Origin: Candidatus Ulvibacter alkanivorans
Lineage (GTDB): Bacteria; Bacteroidota; Bacteroidia; Flavobacteriales; Flavobacteriaceae
Length of the DNA: 28,151 bases
NCBI RefSeq assembly: GCF_003333325.1
Contig: NZ_QOLC01000004.1
Span: forward strand, 1 to 28,151
Reading direction: 5' to 3'
A program made the position numbers and the translations under genes. Below the pieces are notes generated by a model. The model worked only from the letters and a program-made list of their open reading frames with translations. It searched no databases and had not been told where the DNA came from. Position 1 is the stretch's first letter. Every line of letters starts with the position of its first letter. Shown here piece after piece: positions 15,395-23,350 of the stretch.

Positions 15395-16474
15395 ATGAAT
15401 ACATATTTAGCAGTCATTCTATTCACATGTACCTTTCTTAGTTCCCAACTATACAGCCAGAACAACGCCGCTATCGAATCAATTGATCCGAGTGAAAAAG
15501 GGTTCTCTAAACAAAAACTAGATTCGTTAGGAGACTTTCTTGAATCGGCCGGCTCTCATTCTTTGCTGATCCTAGCTGATGGTAAAAAGGTGTATGATTG
15601 GGGAAATAGCGGCCAAAAAATTCTCGTTCATTCCATTCGAAAAGCACTTTTAAACTCGTTATATGGAATTTATATAAGTAACGGAACTGTAGATACCACA
15701 CTTACCTTAAAAGAGTTGCAAATTGATGATATTGCTTCATTGACCGAAACAGAAAAAACGGCTACCATTGCAGACCTCTTAAAATCAAGATCTGGTATTT
15801 ATCATCCTGCCGCTGCAGTTTCCGAAGGTATGCTAGCCAATATGCCAAAACGTGGAACGCATATACCTAATGAACACTATTATTACAACAATTGGGATTT
15901 TAATACACTGGGATTTATACTGGAAAAGCTCACCGGAGAACGATTGTTCGATCTGTTTTATCGTAAAATAGCCAAACCGATTGGAATGGACTATGCCAAT
16001 GATATCATTTCGATTACAGATCCAACAGATGCTTGGGCTATTCCAAATGTTGACGGATTTTATCAATACGAAACCAACAAGTCGCAATTCCCTGCTTTTC
16101 ATTTTAGATTGTCGGCTAGGGACCTAGCTTTGTACGGGCAGCTCTATTTAAACAATGGTAGTTGGAATGGCGAGCAGATCATACCTAAAGAATGGATAGA
16201 AGTGTCTACAAAGCCCTATTCAATAACAAATGAAGCATATGGTATTGGCTACGGGATGTTATGGAATGTGCTCATTCCAAACGAGAATAGAAACTCTAAA
16301 TCGTATTACCATACTGGTGTTGGCATACATATGCTAGGAATCTATCCCGAGGCCGGCGTCGTTCTGGTTCATAGGGTTGATACCGAACAAGACCACACAT
16401 TTCATAAAGGTCATTTTTATCGAATGATCTCCATGGTATGGAATTCGAGGGTATTAACTGAAGCCACAAAATAG
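15395..16474 (+). CDS. Class C beta-lactamase-family serine hydrolase, exported
   Basis: This 359-residue protein has a signal peptide (about 1-21, LYSQ). The active-site motifs of the beta-lactamase/esterase/DD-peptidase superfamily are SIRK at 80-83 (SxxK), YNN at 164-166 (YxN) and HTG at 306-308. All three catalytic elements are therefore present. LKSRSGIYHPAA and NNWDFNTLGFILEKLTGE are typical of this group. The substrate cannot be told: esterase, peptidase or beta-lactamase activity are all possible. It probably lies in the periplasm. It follows rlmH by 61 nt. Its last codons form the left arm of a terminator. Confidence 0.9.
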   Translation: MNTYLAVILFTCTFLSSQLYSQNNAAIESIDPSEKGFSKQKLDSLGDFLESAGSHSLLILADGKKVYDWGNSGQKILVHSIRKALLNSLYGIYISNGTVDTTLTLKELQIDDIASLTETEKTATIADLLKSRSGIYHPAAAVSEGMLANMPKRGTHIPNEHYYYNNWDFNTLGFILEKLTGERLFDLFYRKIAKPIGMDYANDIISITDPTDAWAIPNVDGFYQYETNKSQFPAFHFRLSARDLALYGQLYLNNGSWNGEQIIPKEWIEVSTKPYSITNEAYGIGYGMLWNVLIPNENRNSKSYYHTGVGIHMLGIYPEAGVVLVHRVDTEQDHTFHKGHFYRMISMVWNSRVLTEATK

Positions 16475-16488
16475 CGTGGCTTTTTTTT
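16462..16488 (+). terminator. Intrinsic terminator overlapping the hydrolase stop codon
   Basis: AGCCAC (16462-16467) pairs with GTGGCT (16476-16481), followed by an uninterrupted T run to 16488. The left arm codes for the last residues, and the TAG stop (16472-16474) lies in the loop. Confidence 0.85.
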
Positions 16489-16500
16489 AATCGAATAGGC

Positions 16501-16806
16501 TCACCACCAACAATCAAGATAATCGGTGATCATATGAAAAAGCAATCCGACAGCAACGATACGGGATTTTTTGAAAAATAAGAGCAGTACATAGATCGAG
16601 ATCGCCCAATAGCTATGCAAAAAATGAAATCCGATACTACAACGATCCGGATCAAAGATCGGCGTTGCCCATAGGTGATCCAGGTCCACAATCATGGTTG
16701 CTAACATAATTATCCAAGCGTGTTTCCATTGGTCTTTAAAGAACAGTAACGCAAGGAGACCTGGAGCTAGAAAGTGTAACGAATAGTGGACAATTGTTTG
16801 TAACAT
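16501..16806 (-). CDS. DUF6122 small integral membrane protein
   Basis: The 101-residue protein begins MLQTIVHYSLHFLAPGLLAL and has three to four hydrophobic helices. I recognise it as the Bacteroidota DUF6122 family. Potential metal ligands occur in an ordered pattern: H7 and H11, DLDH at 41-44, HFLHS at 61-65 and HMITD at 91-95. This resembles the layout of membrane-bound metal-dependent hydrolases of the YdjM type, but that relation is an inference. It lies 3 nt after the aldehyde dehydrogenase gene on the same strand, so the two are probably cotranscribed. Confidence 0.82.
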   Translation of the reverse strand: MLQTIVHYSLHFLAPGLLALLFFKDQWKHAWIIMLATMIVDLDHLWATPIFDPDRCSIGFHFLHSYWAISIYVLLLFFKKSRIVAVGLLFHMITDYLDCWW

Positions 16807-16809
16807 TAC

Positions 16810-18174
16810 TTACTGAAATCGAGAGATCCATTTAATAAGTTTAAATCGACCTGCTGTGTGTGGAAAATATTTTATGGGCAACTCGAACCAAGTTGGCTTT
16901 TTCAAAATTCCTTTGTAGTGACTAAATGCTTTAAAGCCGGCTTCTCCATGATACGCACCAATTCCACTATCGCCTACACCTCCAAATGGCAATCTGGAAT
17001 TTGTAATATGCATCACCGCATCGTTTACTGCACCACCGCCAAAAGACAACTTCTTGAGAACGGCTTCACGTTCACTTCGTTTATTTGTAAAGACATAGCA
17101 GGACAAAGGTTTGGGTAATTGTGCCACCGTATGTATTGCTTCATCTAAGGTGTCATACTCTATTACAGGTAATATTGGCCCAAAGATCTCTTCTTGCATG
17201 ACCGCATCCTCGAAGGTTACATCGCGAAGCACAGTAGGTTCGATGTATCGATCTGTTTTGCTCACGGTCCCCCCATAATAAATGTTCGCATCCTCCATAA
17301 GCCCTTGAAGTCGCTCTACATGGTCGTTATTGATGATCTGTACATAATTGTCGTTCTCAAAAGCAAATTGTTGCGAACTAATTTCATCTACGAGCGACGT
17401 AAGGAATTGATCTTTCACTTTTTTATCCACCATCACATAATCGGGTGCAATACACGTTTGTCCTGCGTTTAAGAATTTGGCCCAAACTAATCGTTTTACC
17501 GACATTTTTACATTGCAATCTTCACTGATAAAAGCCGGACTTTTTCCGCCCATTTCTAAGGTTACCGGTGTTAAATTTTCTGCTGCGGCTTTATATACGA
17601 TCTTGCCCACTTTGGTACTACCCGTGAAAAATATCTTATCAAATTTTTGGTTTAGCAATTCGGTTGTTTCGGGCACACCTCCTTCTACTACATGGAAATA
17701 TTCCGAAGAAAAAGTGCTGTTTATCAATTGTGCCATAACGGCCGACGTACGAGCGGGTAGCTCACTAGGTTTAAGTACAATAGTGTTTCCTGCTGCCATC
17801 GCCGCAATTACAGGGGCGAGCGACAATTGGTAAGGATAGTTCCACGCTCCAATGACCAAGGCAACACCCAGTGGTTCGGGTTGTACAAAACTTGTTCCCG
17901 GAAAGTTTATAAGATCGGTCTTGACCTTTTGTTTTCTAGACCACTTGTAAATATGCTTTTTAGCGTCGTCAATGTCTTGATACAACAACGATAGCTCAGA
18001 TGTATACGTATCGAACTTCGATTTTTTGAAGTCGGAGTAAATTGCTTCGTAAAGCAGTTCTTCGTTATCGTTAAGTAATTGTTTTAAGGTATCCAGCTGT
18101 TTTCTTCGGAAGGCGATATCCTTGGTCTGCTGTGTTTGAAAGTACGTGCGCTGCTTCGCTACTAGGTCATGCAT
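16810..18174 (-). CDS. Aldehyde dehydrogenase (class 3-like)
   Basis: The 454-residue NAD(P)-dependent enzyme has every ALDH catalytic residue: N112 in AWNYP, the nucleotide-binding FFTGSTKVGK at 182-191, E207 in LEMGGKSP and the nucleophile C241 in NAGQTCIAPDY. The short length, without the N-terminal extension of class 1/2 enzymes, and the PFGGVGDSGIGAYHGEAGF segment near the C-terminus place it with class 3 / fatty-aldehyde-type ALDHs. A hydrophobic or basic C-terminal tail (KYFPHTAGRFKLIKWISRFQ) could contact membranes. The likely role is oxidation of medium or long-chain aldehydes. It is followed by the DUF6122 gene. Confidence 0.95.
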   Translation of the reverse strand: MHDLVAKQRTYFQTQQTKDIAFRRKQLDTLKQLLNDNEELLYEAIYSDFKKSKFDTYTSELSLLYQDIDDAKKHIYKWSRKQKVKTDLINFPGTSFVQPEPLGVALVIGAWNYPYQLSLAPVIAAMAAGNTIVLKPSELPARTSAVMAQLINSTFSSEYFHVVEGGVPETTELLNQKFDKIFFTGSTKVGKIVYKAAAENLTPVTLEMGGKSPAFISEDCNVKMSVKRLVWAKFLNAGQTCIAPDYVMVDKKVKDQFLTSLVDEISSQQFAFENDNYVQIINNDHVERLQGLMEDANIYYGGTVSKTDRYIEPTVLRDVTFEDAVMQEEIFGPILPVIEYDTLDEAIHTVAQLPKPLSCYVFTNKRSEREAVLKKLSFGGGAVNDAVMHITNSRLPFGGVGDSGIGAYHGEAGFKAFSHYKGILKKPTWFELPIKYFPHTAGRFKLIKWISRFQ

Positions 18175-18235
18175 TAGAACAGTTTTCCCTAAAAATAATG
18201 CAAATACAACACCTTGCTGTTAAAAAAATGGCAAA

Positions 18236-19015
18236 TTATTCCTTTTTACGATTTAGAACTTTATACTCCTCGTAGCATTCGCTTATGGCGTCCAGTATCT
18301 GAAGATCGCTTGCCGTATTTATAAAATCGACAGAGTAATTACACTTGTTCAATATCTCGTCTATATCGGGTTTTTCCAGTTGAAGTACCGCCATAAGTGT
18401 TTCGCGATCATATTTACTGGCCAACAGATTTCGAATCTCATCATCCTGTTTCATTTTACGCAATTTACGCATCTGTTTGGGGCGTTTTCCGAAGACATTA
18501 TACAGGAAATCGGCAGGATTAAAGATCGCACTTAGTACCTTATTGACCGCTCCTGGCTGACGACTCCCTCCTTCATAGCCACTGCTTAAACCGGAAATTC
18601 GGTATCGGTAATTATCGTAGATTGGAATGATCTTAGCATCAACCTCAACATAACCGGTGAGTTGCACAGGGCGCACCACCACTTCTTCTAAGGCTATACT
18701 TAGCTCGGTCATCTTTATCTTGATCTCACCAAATTTTGTCCAATCGTTGGTCACTCGAACGCGAATGGACTTAAAACCCAAATACGAGAAATACAAGGTG
18801 TCATTTACCGCCGCGCGAATCGAAAAGTATCCCTCGCTATTGGTGGTAGCTCCTACCACACTGTTCAAGTTTACGATGTTTACATTTTCCAATGGTTCAT
18901 CGGTGGCATCGTTTAGCACTTTCCCCTCAATTAATGGAGGTTGCACTAGCGATTCCTGAGCAGTACCAACGGTAACGCACATCAAAATAATTAATAGTAA
19001 ACCGATTCTTTTCAT
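18236..19015 (-). CDS. Exported protein with carboxypeptidase-like regulatory domain
   Basis: The 259-residue product has a signal peptide (about 1-20, VGTAQ), then a CarboxypepD_reg-like beta-sandwich domain at about 28-105. That domain contains IEGKVLNDATDEPLENVNIV, GATTNSEGYFSI and LYFSYLGFKSIRV, as in the N-terminal domains of SusC/TonB-dependent receptors, but there is no barrel. The C-terminal 150 residues are unassigned and rich in charged residues. A start eight codons upstream (19039) is possible, but MKRIGLLLII at 19015 gives a normal signal peptide, and a -7-like TACATTTA lies at 19036-19029, between the two candidates. The protein is probably anchored or free in the periplasm. Its function is unknown. 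Confidence 0.82.
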   Translation of the reverse strand: MKRIGLLLIILMCVTVGTAQESLVQPPLIEGKVLNDATDEPLENVNIVNLNSVVGATTNSEGYFSIRAAVNDTLYFSYLGFKSIRVRVTNDWTKFGEIKIKMTELSIALEEVVVRPVQLTGYVEVDAKIIPIYDNYRYRISGLSSGYEGGSRQPGAVNKVLSAIFNPADFLYNVFGKRPKQMRKLRKMKQDDEIRNLLASKYDRETLMAVLQLEKPDIDEILNKCNYSVDFINTASDLQILDAISECYEEYKVLNRKKE

Positions 19016-19028
19016 AGCATGCACGGTG

Positions 19029-19036
19029 TAAATGTA
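19029..19036 (-). promoter_or_regulatory. Possible -7 element for the carboxypeptidase-regulatory-domain gene
   Basis: On the minus strand, TACATTTA differs from TAnnTTTG at one base. A TTTG lies 24 nt upstream. The position supports the start at 19015. Confidence 0.3.
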
Positions 19037-19089
19037 CATAAATAGACGAGAATTTCATGCCAAAGTTTCATCGATGGACAAGAAAATAA

Positions 19090-20874
19090 TTACCCTCTTC
19101 TTCTGCGGCCTCCGGTGCCTTTCGCATTTGGTTTTTCACTGCGACGTCGGCTCTTTCCTTTAAATTTCGGTTTATCATCACTAGAACGTCCACCTTTATT
19201 AAATCCGCCTTTTCCACGACCACCGCCTTTTTTGAAATCACCATCTCCGCCTCTACGTCGTCCTTTTTTACGACTTCGACCACCGCTATCCTTGGATATT
19301 TCTACCGAAATAGTTCGACCATCGAGTTTAAAATCGTTAAAAATACTAAGTACAAGGTCTTGGTGCTTGGCATCGGTATTAAAGAAAGAAAATGAATCTT
19401 TTACATCGACCTTGTATACATCGTCTTGCCCTAGTTGAAGCAGATCGCGTAAAAAGTCTTTAAGACTCATCCAATTGAAATCGTCTTTACCACCTATATT
19501 AATAAAATAGCGAACCGAATCTTTTGAGTCACCTTGTGACGGATCACCGGCGGCTGTGTTAAGATCTTTCGATTTTTTATAGTAGTTGTAAAAACGTGTA
19601 AATTCTACCGAAAATACTTTCTTAATGAGTTCTTCCTTGCTGAAGTCTGAAAGCACCTCGTTAATATTCGGCAGGTAGGCATCGATCTCGTGATTGATCT
19701 CTGTATTCTTTATACTGTTAGCCAAATGGAAGAGTTGTACTTCACAAATTTCCATCCCGGATGGGATGTCTTTTTGTTCAAATTTTTTCTGAATGATCTT
19801 CTCTATCGCTTTGATCTTGCGAAGTTCACTTTTTGAAACGATGACCATAGAGACACCGCTCTTCCCTGCTCGACCTGTACGTCCACTTCGGTGTGTGTAC
19901 GTCTCGATCTCATCGGGTAATTGATAGTTGATCACGTGAGTAATATCGTCTACATCGATCCCTCTAGCAGCAACATCGGTTGCTACCAGCATTTGAATTT
20001 GGCGCGTTCGAAACGATTTCATCACTAGATCGCGCTGATTCTGACTAAGATCTCCATGTAAGGCAGCAGCATTATAACCGTCGGTTATTAATTGTTCAGC
20101 TACTTTTTGGGTATCGCGTTTCGTACGGCAAAATATTACCGAAAAGATATCCGGATTGGCATCGGCCAACCGTTTTAGTGCCAAATAGCGATCTCGAGCG
20201 TTTACCAAATAATACTCATGCGACACATTTTCAGATCCAACATTCTTAGAACCTATGGTAATCTCGACCGGCGTATGCATAAACTTCTTAGCAATACTCG
20301 CCACTTCCTTAGGCATTGTTGCACTAAAAAGCCAAGTGCTCTTGTCTTTTGGTGAGTGGGATAAGATCTCAGAGATATCTTCGTAAAAGCCCATGTTCAA
20401 CATTTCATCGGCCTCATCTAGAACACAATATTCAATTTTTGAAATATCGATCATTCCTCGACCTATCATATCCTTCATTCTTCCGGGGGTCGCGACGATG
20501 ATCTGTGATCCTCTTTTAATTTGACGGGCCTGGTCGGTGATGCTCGCACCACCATAAACAGCTGTGATGTTGAGACCTTTCATGTATTTCCCATAGTTGT
20601 TCATCTCATTGGTGATCTGTAAACACAGTTCACGCGTTGGAGACAATATTAGGCCTTGGGTGGTTCGGCTATCTACATTGATCTTTTGTAGCATTGGAAA
20701 TCCGAAAGCGGCTGTTTTCCCGGTTCCAGTTTGTGCCAAGGAAACCATATCGGTTTCTCGATCTAATAGAATTGGAATTGTTTTTTCTTGTACTTCCGAA
20801 GGGGATTCAAATCCCATATCGGTAACGGCCTGAAGTAAATTCTCGTCAAGGCCTAACGATTTAAATGTAGACAT
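19090..20874 (-). CDS. DEAD-box RNA helicase with DbpA-type RNA-binding domain and basic tail
   Basis: The 594-residue protein has the full DEAD-box motif set: Q motif near 22-29, AQTGTGKT at 47-54, PTREL at 79-83, GG at 108-109, TPGRM at 129-133, DEAD at 153-156, SAT at 184-186, ARGID at 303-307 and HRSGRTGRAG at 328-337. A DbpA/CsdA RNA-binding domain lies at about 454-528. The last 65 residues are a basic Arg/Gly/Lys tail, likely unstructured and RNA-binding. It is a DeaD/CsdA-like helicase that would remodel rRNA or structured mRNA, typically important in the cold. Its predicted leader is long and structured, as is common for cold-shock-regulated mRNAs. The rdgB gene lies upstream on the same strand but a separate promoter is visible. 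Confidence 0.95.
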   Translation of the reverse strand: MSTFKSLGLDENLLQAVTDMGFESPSEVQEKTIPILLDRETDMVSLAQTGTGKTAAFGFPMLQKINVDSRTTQGLILSPTRELCLQITNEMNNYGKYMKGLNITAVYGGASITDQARQIKRGSQIIVATPGRMKDMIGRGMIDISKIEYCVLDEADEMLNMGFYEDISEILSHSPKDKSTWLFSATMPKEVASIAKKFMHTPVEITIGSKNVGSENVSHEYYLVNARDRYLALKRLADANPDIFSVIFCRTKRDTQKVAEQLITDGYNAAALHGDLSQNQRDLVMKSFRTRQIQMLVATDVAARGIDVDDITHVINYQLPDEIETYTHRSGRTGRAGKSGVSMVIVSKSELRKIKAIEKIIQKKFEQKDIPSGMEICEVQLFHLANSIKNTEINHEIDAYLPNINEVLSDFSKEELIKKVFSVEFTRFYNYYKKSKDLNTAAGDPSQGDSKDSVRYFINIGGKDDFNWMSLKDFLRDLLQLGQDDVYKVDVKDSFSFFNTDAKHQDLVLSIFNDFKLDGRTISVEISKDSGGRSRKKGRRRGGDGDFKKGGGRGKGGFNKGGRSSDDKPKFKGKSRRRSEKPNAKGTGGRRRRG

Positions 20875-20897
20875 ATAAAATAATAAGTGTTTTATCT

Positions 20898-20965
20898 GTA
20901 CTGTTCTGAAGTAAGCTCGACAAATAAAAACCTTATCACTTCTACAGTACTACCTCACCCTGAGG
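20898..20965 (-). promoter_or_regulatory. Two adjacent hairpins in the leader of the DEAD-box helicase mRNA
   Basis: In transcript order, hairpin A is CCTCA-GGG-TGAGG (20965-20953). Two nt later comes hairpin B. Its outer stem is GTACTGT (20950-20944) with ACAGTAC (20904-20898), its inner stem GAAGT (20942-20938) with ACTTC (20912-20908), separated by a 1x3 internal loop, with a 25-nt terminal loop. The base of hairpin B is 23 nt before the ATG. No known riboswitch family is recognised. Confidence 0.6.
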
Positions 20966-21015
20966 ATTTTCGTCAAATAATTAGCGTGATTGAAACGCCT
21001 TTGTTTTTGAAGCGG

Positions 21016-21042
21016 CAAAGATACGCTTAAATTCCCGACAAA
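21016..21042 (-). promoter_or_regulatory. Promoter of the DEAD-box helicase gene
   Basis: On the minus strand there is a perfect -7 element TATCTTTG (21023-21016). TTTG (21042-21039) lies 15 nt upstream, somewhat shorter than the 19 nt seen at other promoters here. The predicted leader is about 135 nt. Confidence 0.65.
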
Positions 21043-21076
21043 AATTCAGGAACTCATTGTTTTTTTGAAGTTTATT

Positions 21077-21649
21077 TTATTCTGAAAGATAATCGATGAG
21101 TTGACGAATCGCTTTTCCTCTATGACCGATCTCGTTCTTTTGTGACTGACTCATTTCTGCGAATGTTTCTGAAGCGCCGTCCGGTTGAAACACTGGATCG
21201 TATCCAAAACCTTCCTCGCCTTTTTTTTCCGAAGTAATTGTTCCGTCACATACCCCTAAGAAAAGGACATCGTCTGTTTTATAGGTAAGGGCAATGGCTG
21301 TTTTAAATCGCGCTTTCCTATTAGATTTTCCGGCGAGTCGCGTTAATAACTTCGCGATATTGGCTTCTGCATTATTATCGGGTCCGGCGTATCTGGCACT
21401 GTACACGCCCGGTTCGTTGTTCAAGGCTTCTACTTCCAGCCCTGTGTCATCTGCAAAACAATCGAAATCGTAGCGCTCTTTAATATAATTCGCTTTAAGC
21501 ACCGCATTCCCTTCGATGGTTTTAGCGGTTTCGGCGATTTCTTCAAAGCAGCCTATATCGGTCAAGCTCAAAAGTTCAATATGAGCAGGCATGAGCGATT
21601 TTACCTCCTTGAATTTGTTTTTATTATGCGTAGCAAATACAAGTTTCAT
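21077..21649 (-). CDS. rdgB: XTP/dITP diphosphatase (non-canonical purine NTP pyrophosphatase)
   Basis: This 190-residue Ham1/RdgB-family enzyme hydrolyses dITP, ITP and XTP to the monophosphates, keeping deaminated purines out of DNA and RNA. Its motifs are FATHNKNKFKEV at 5-16, the catalytic ADDTGLEV at 66-73, PGVYSARYAG at 80-89, GFGYDPVF near 145-152 and GHRGKA near 175-180 (often SHRxKA; the first residue is Gly here). It lies 7 nt after the VOC gene and is the last gene of a four-gene minus-strand cluster. No clear terminator follows. Confidence 0.97.
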   Translation of the reverse strand: MKLVFATHNKNKFKEVKSLMPAHIELLSLTDIGCFEEIAETAKTIEGNAVLKANYIKERYDFDCFADDTGLEVEALNNEPGVYSARYAGPDNNAEANIAKLLTRLAGKSNRKARFKTAIALTYKTDDVLFLGVCDGTITSEKKGEEGFGYDPVFQPDGASETFAEMSQSQKNEIGHRGKAIRQLIDYLSE

Positions 21650-21656
21650 GAATCAT

Positions 21657-22031
21657 CTATTTGGTGGAATGTAATGCTACCCTATTGCCTTCTGTATCGA
21701 TGAACACACCCATGTAACCATGCTCTTCGGAAATCATTGTCTTTTCTTGGTAGATTTTTCCTCCGGCAGCTTCTATGCGGTCCAATTCGTTTTGCACGTC
21801 TTCCGAAGCAAAATAGACCAATGTTCCTTCTTTACTGGGTATGTAACTTTCCTGCTGTATTAAGCTCCCGGTTGCGCCTATGGCTTCTCCGGCATTTGGG
21901 AACCACCCCATAACTATACCATTGAAATCCACGACCTGAATCTCGATCTCAAAAACAGTCTCATAAAATTTCTTTGCGCGTTCCATGTTCGATACTGCGA
22001 TCTCGAACCAAACTACCATATTCTGTTTCAT
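21657..22031 (-). CDS. VOC-superfamily (glyoxalase/bleomycin-resistance-like) protein
   Basis: The 124-residue single VOC domain begins MVVWFEIAVSNMERAKKFYE (5-24), contains GTLVYFASEDVQNELDRIEA near 69-88 and ends with GYMGVFIDTEGNRVALHS. The motif TEGNRVAL carries the usual C-terminal metal-ligand glutamate. Its size suggests a homodimer. The reaction is unknown; members include isomerases, dioxygenases and binding proteins. It lies between the SRPBCC gene (19 nt) and rdgB (7 nt), so all three are probably cotranscribed. Confidence 0.9.
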   Translation of the reverse strand: MKQNMVVWFEIAVSNMERAKKFYETVFEIEIQVVDFNGIVMGWFPNAGEAIGATGSLIQQESYIPSKEGTLVYFASEDVQNELDRIEAAGGKIYQEKTMISEEHGYMGVFIDTEGNRVALHSTK

Positions 22032-22050
22032 CCTATTTTGTTATTAAGTA

Positions 22051-22584
22051 TTATTTATTCTCTAGTTCAACCTTTAATTGTGCAAGTCCGTCATCAAAAT
22101 CTTTTCCTACGGCTTTATCCATATTAAAAAATAGCATCATTGCATTGGTTGGTACTTTGTGTACGCCGTAAAAACCCCAAGTGACTTGCGTGGTGTTTTT
22201 ATCTATCGGTTCTACGATCAACAGTCCGTTACTAACACTTTTAAAAGGCCGTAAGAAACGGATTTGAGTTTCCATTTCTTTATTTTCTTCAATACGGATA
22301 ATTTCCTGTTCGCCCGCCCCTACGTGTTTATGGTCACTATCCCATTTTGAGACAAATCCAACAGTGCCGTCAGTGCCCGTGAAGGTCTGTTTCATATTGG
22401 GGTCTTTCCGTTTCCAGGGAGACCAATGATCTTGGTTCTTCACATACTTGAGATAATTAAAAACCTCGTCTATAGGTTTATTAATCACAATCGATCGACG
22501 CACATCGTATGTTTTTGGAGCGGCGAGAATTAATAGCACTACGACTACAATTAGCACTATAAATACGTAGAGAAGCATCATCAT
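22051..22584 (-). CDS. SRPBCC-domain protein with N-terminal membrane helix
   Basis: The 177-residue protein has one transmembrane helix (about 3-22). An SRPBCC/polyketide-cyclase-like helix-grip domain follows, beginning YDVRRSIVINKPIDEVFNYL and WSPWKRKDPNM, with the closing helix FDDGLAQLKVELENK. This fold binds hydrophobic ligands. No catalytic assignment can be made. The domain probably faces outward from, or is tethered to, the inner membrane. It lies 34 nt downstream of trmH and upstream of the VOC gene; some SRPBCC and VOC genes are paired in other genomes. Confidence 0.87.
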   Translation of the reverse strand: MMMLLYVFIVLIVVVVLLILAAPKTYDVRRSIVINKPIDEVFNYLKYVKNQDHWSPWKRKDPNMKQTFTGTDGTVGFVSKWDSDHKHVGAGEQEIIRIEENKEMETQIRFLRPFKSVSNGLLIVEPIDKNTTQVTWGFYGVHKVPTNAMMLFFNMDKAVGKDFDDGLAQLKVELENK

Positions 22585-22618
22585 AATAGGGAGTATAATT
22601 GGTTAGACACGTACTAAG

Positions 22619-23278
22619 TTACAATTTTTTAGTCGCATAATAACGGTCAATGATATCGTTCGAGCTTTTAATGGTATTCTTGGCCCAAGTCATTTTGATT
22701 TCGTTCTTCTCAGCTTCAGTAAGCCCCCAAGATATCGGCGTTTGCTTCAGTTTGGTCACTACATGCTGTAAGATAATGGCGGCAGACACAGATATATTCA
22801 AGCTTTCAGTAAAGCCATACATGGGTATTTTTAGAAATACATCCGCTTCCTCTAGAACGAAATCGCTCAAACCTTCACTTTCCTTTCCGAAGAAAAAAGC
22901 ACTTTTAGGAGAAACATCGAAATCGTGTAAATGGGTAACATCGTGATGCGGTGTCGTGGCTACAATTTGATAACCTTGGTTGCGTAAGGTCTTGATACTC
23001 TCTTTGATCGAATCGTAGCGATGCAGCTGCACCCATTTTTGTGCTCCCATAGCAATTTCCTTATCGATGCGTTTACTAGTCAATTCTTCGACCACATGGA
23101 GGTCCTGAATTCCGAATACTTCACAACTACGCATTACTGCACTGGTGTTGTGCAATTGGTATACATCCTCGGTAGCCACTGTGAAGTGACGGGTACGCTG
23201 CGCTAATACCTTCTCGAAAAGATGGCGTCTGCGCTCGGTGAGAAATGATTCTAAATATGCTAACAATTGTAAATCCAC
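22619..23278 (-). CDS. trmH: TrmH-family tRNA/rRNA 2'-O-methyltransferase, probably tRNA Gm18
   Basis: The 219-residue SpoU/TrmH enzyme has all three SPOUT motifs: HNTSAVMRSCEVFGI at 43-57 (N44, R50), FFFGKESEGLS at 128-138 and IPMYGFTESLNISVSAAI at 151-168. Length and motif spacing are close to E. coli TrmH (229 residues), which methylates G18 in the tRNA D loop. An rRNA target cannot be excluded. It is divergent from the sirtuin gene across 72 nt and appears to lead a trmH-SRPBCC-VOC-rdgB transcript. A near-consensus TATCTTCG at 23336-23329 may be its -7 element. Confidence 0.92.
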   Translation of the reverse strand: MDLQLLAYLESFLTERRRHLFEKVLAQRTRHFTVATEDVYQLHNTSAVMRSCEVFGIQDLHVVEELTSKRIDKEIAMGAQKWVQLHRYDSIKESIKTLRNQGYQIVATTPHHDVTHLHDFDVSPKSAFFFGKESEGLSDFVLEEADVFLKIPMYGFTESLNISVSAAIILQHVVTKLKQTPISWGLTEAEKNEIKMTWAKNTIKSSNDIIDRYYATKKL

Positions 23279-23350
23279 AAGAAATTGGTAATTTTATGAG
23301 CCTTGGAATCTAGGCCGTTTTAGACTAGCGAAGATATAAAAATAGTAAGA

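Noticed and set aside
17477..17833. 118-codon open frame antisense to the aldehyde dehydrogenase
   Set aside because: It lies entirely within the catalytic region of the dehydrogenase gene and has no domain features.
19016..19039. Earlier start (MYIYTVHA) for the carboxypeptidase-regulatory-domain gene
   Set aside because: It would put eight extra residues before a good signal peptide and lies upstream of the likely transcript start.
19068..19438. Open frames on both strands at the 3' end of the DEAD-box gene (lysine/valine-rich and proline-rich)
   Set aside because: They are shadows of the Arg/Gly-rich tail, whose repetitive codons are open in other frames.
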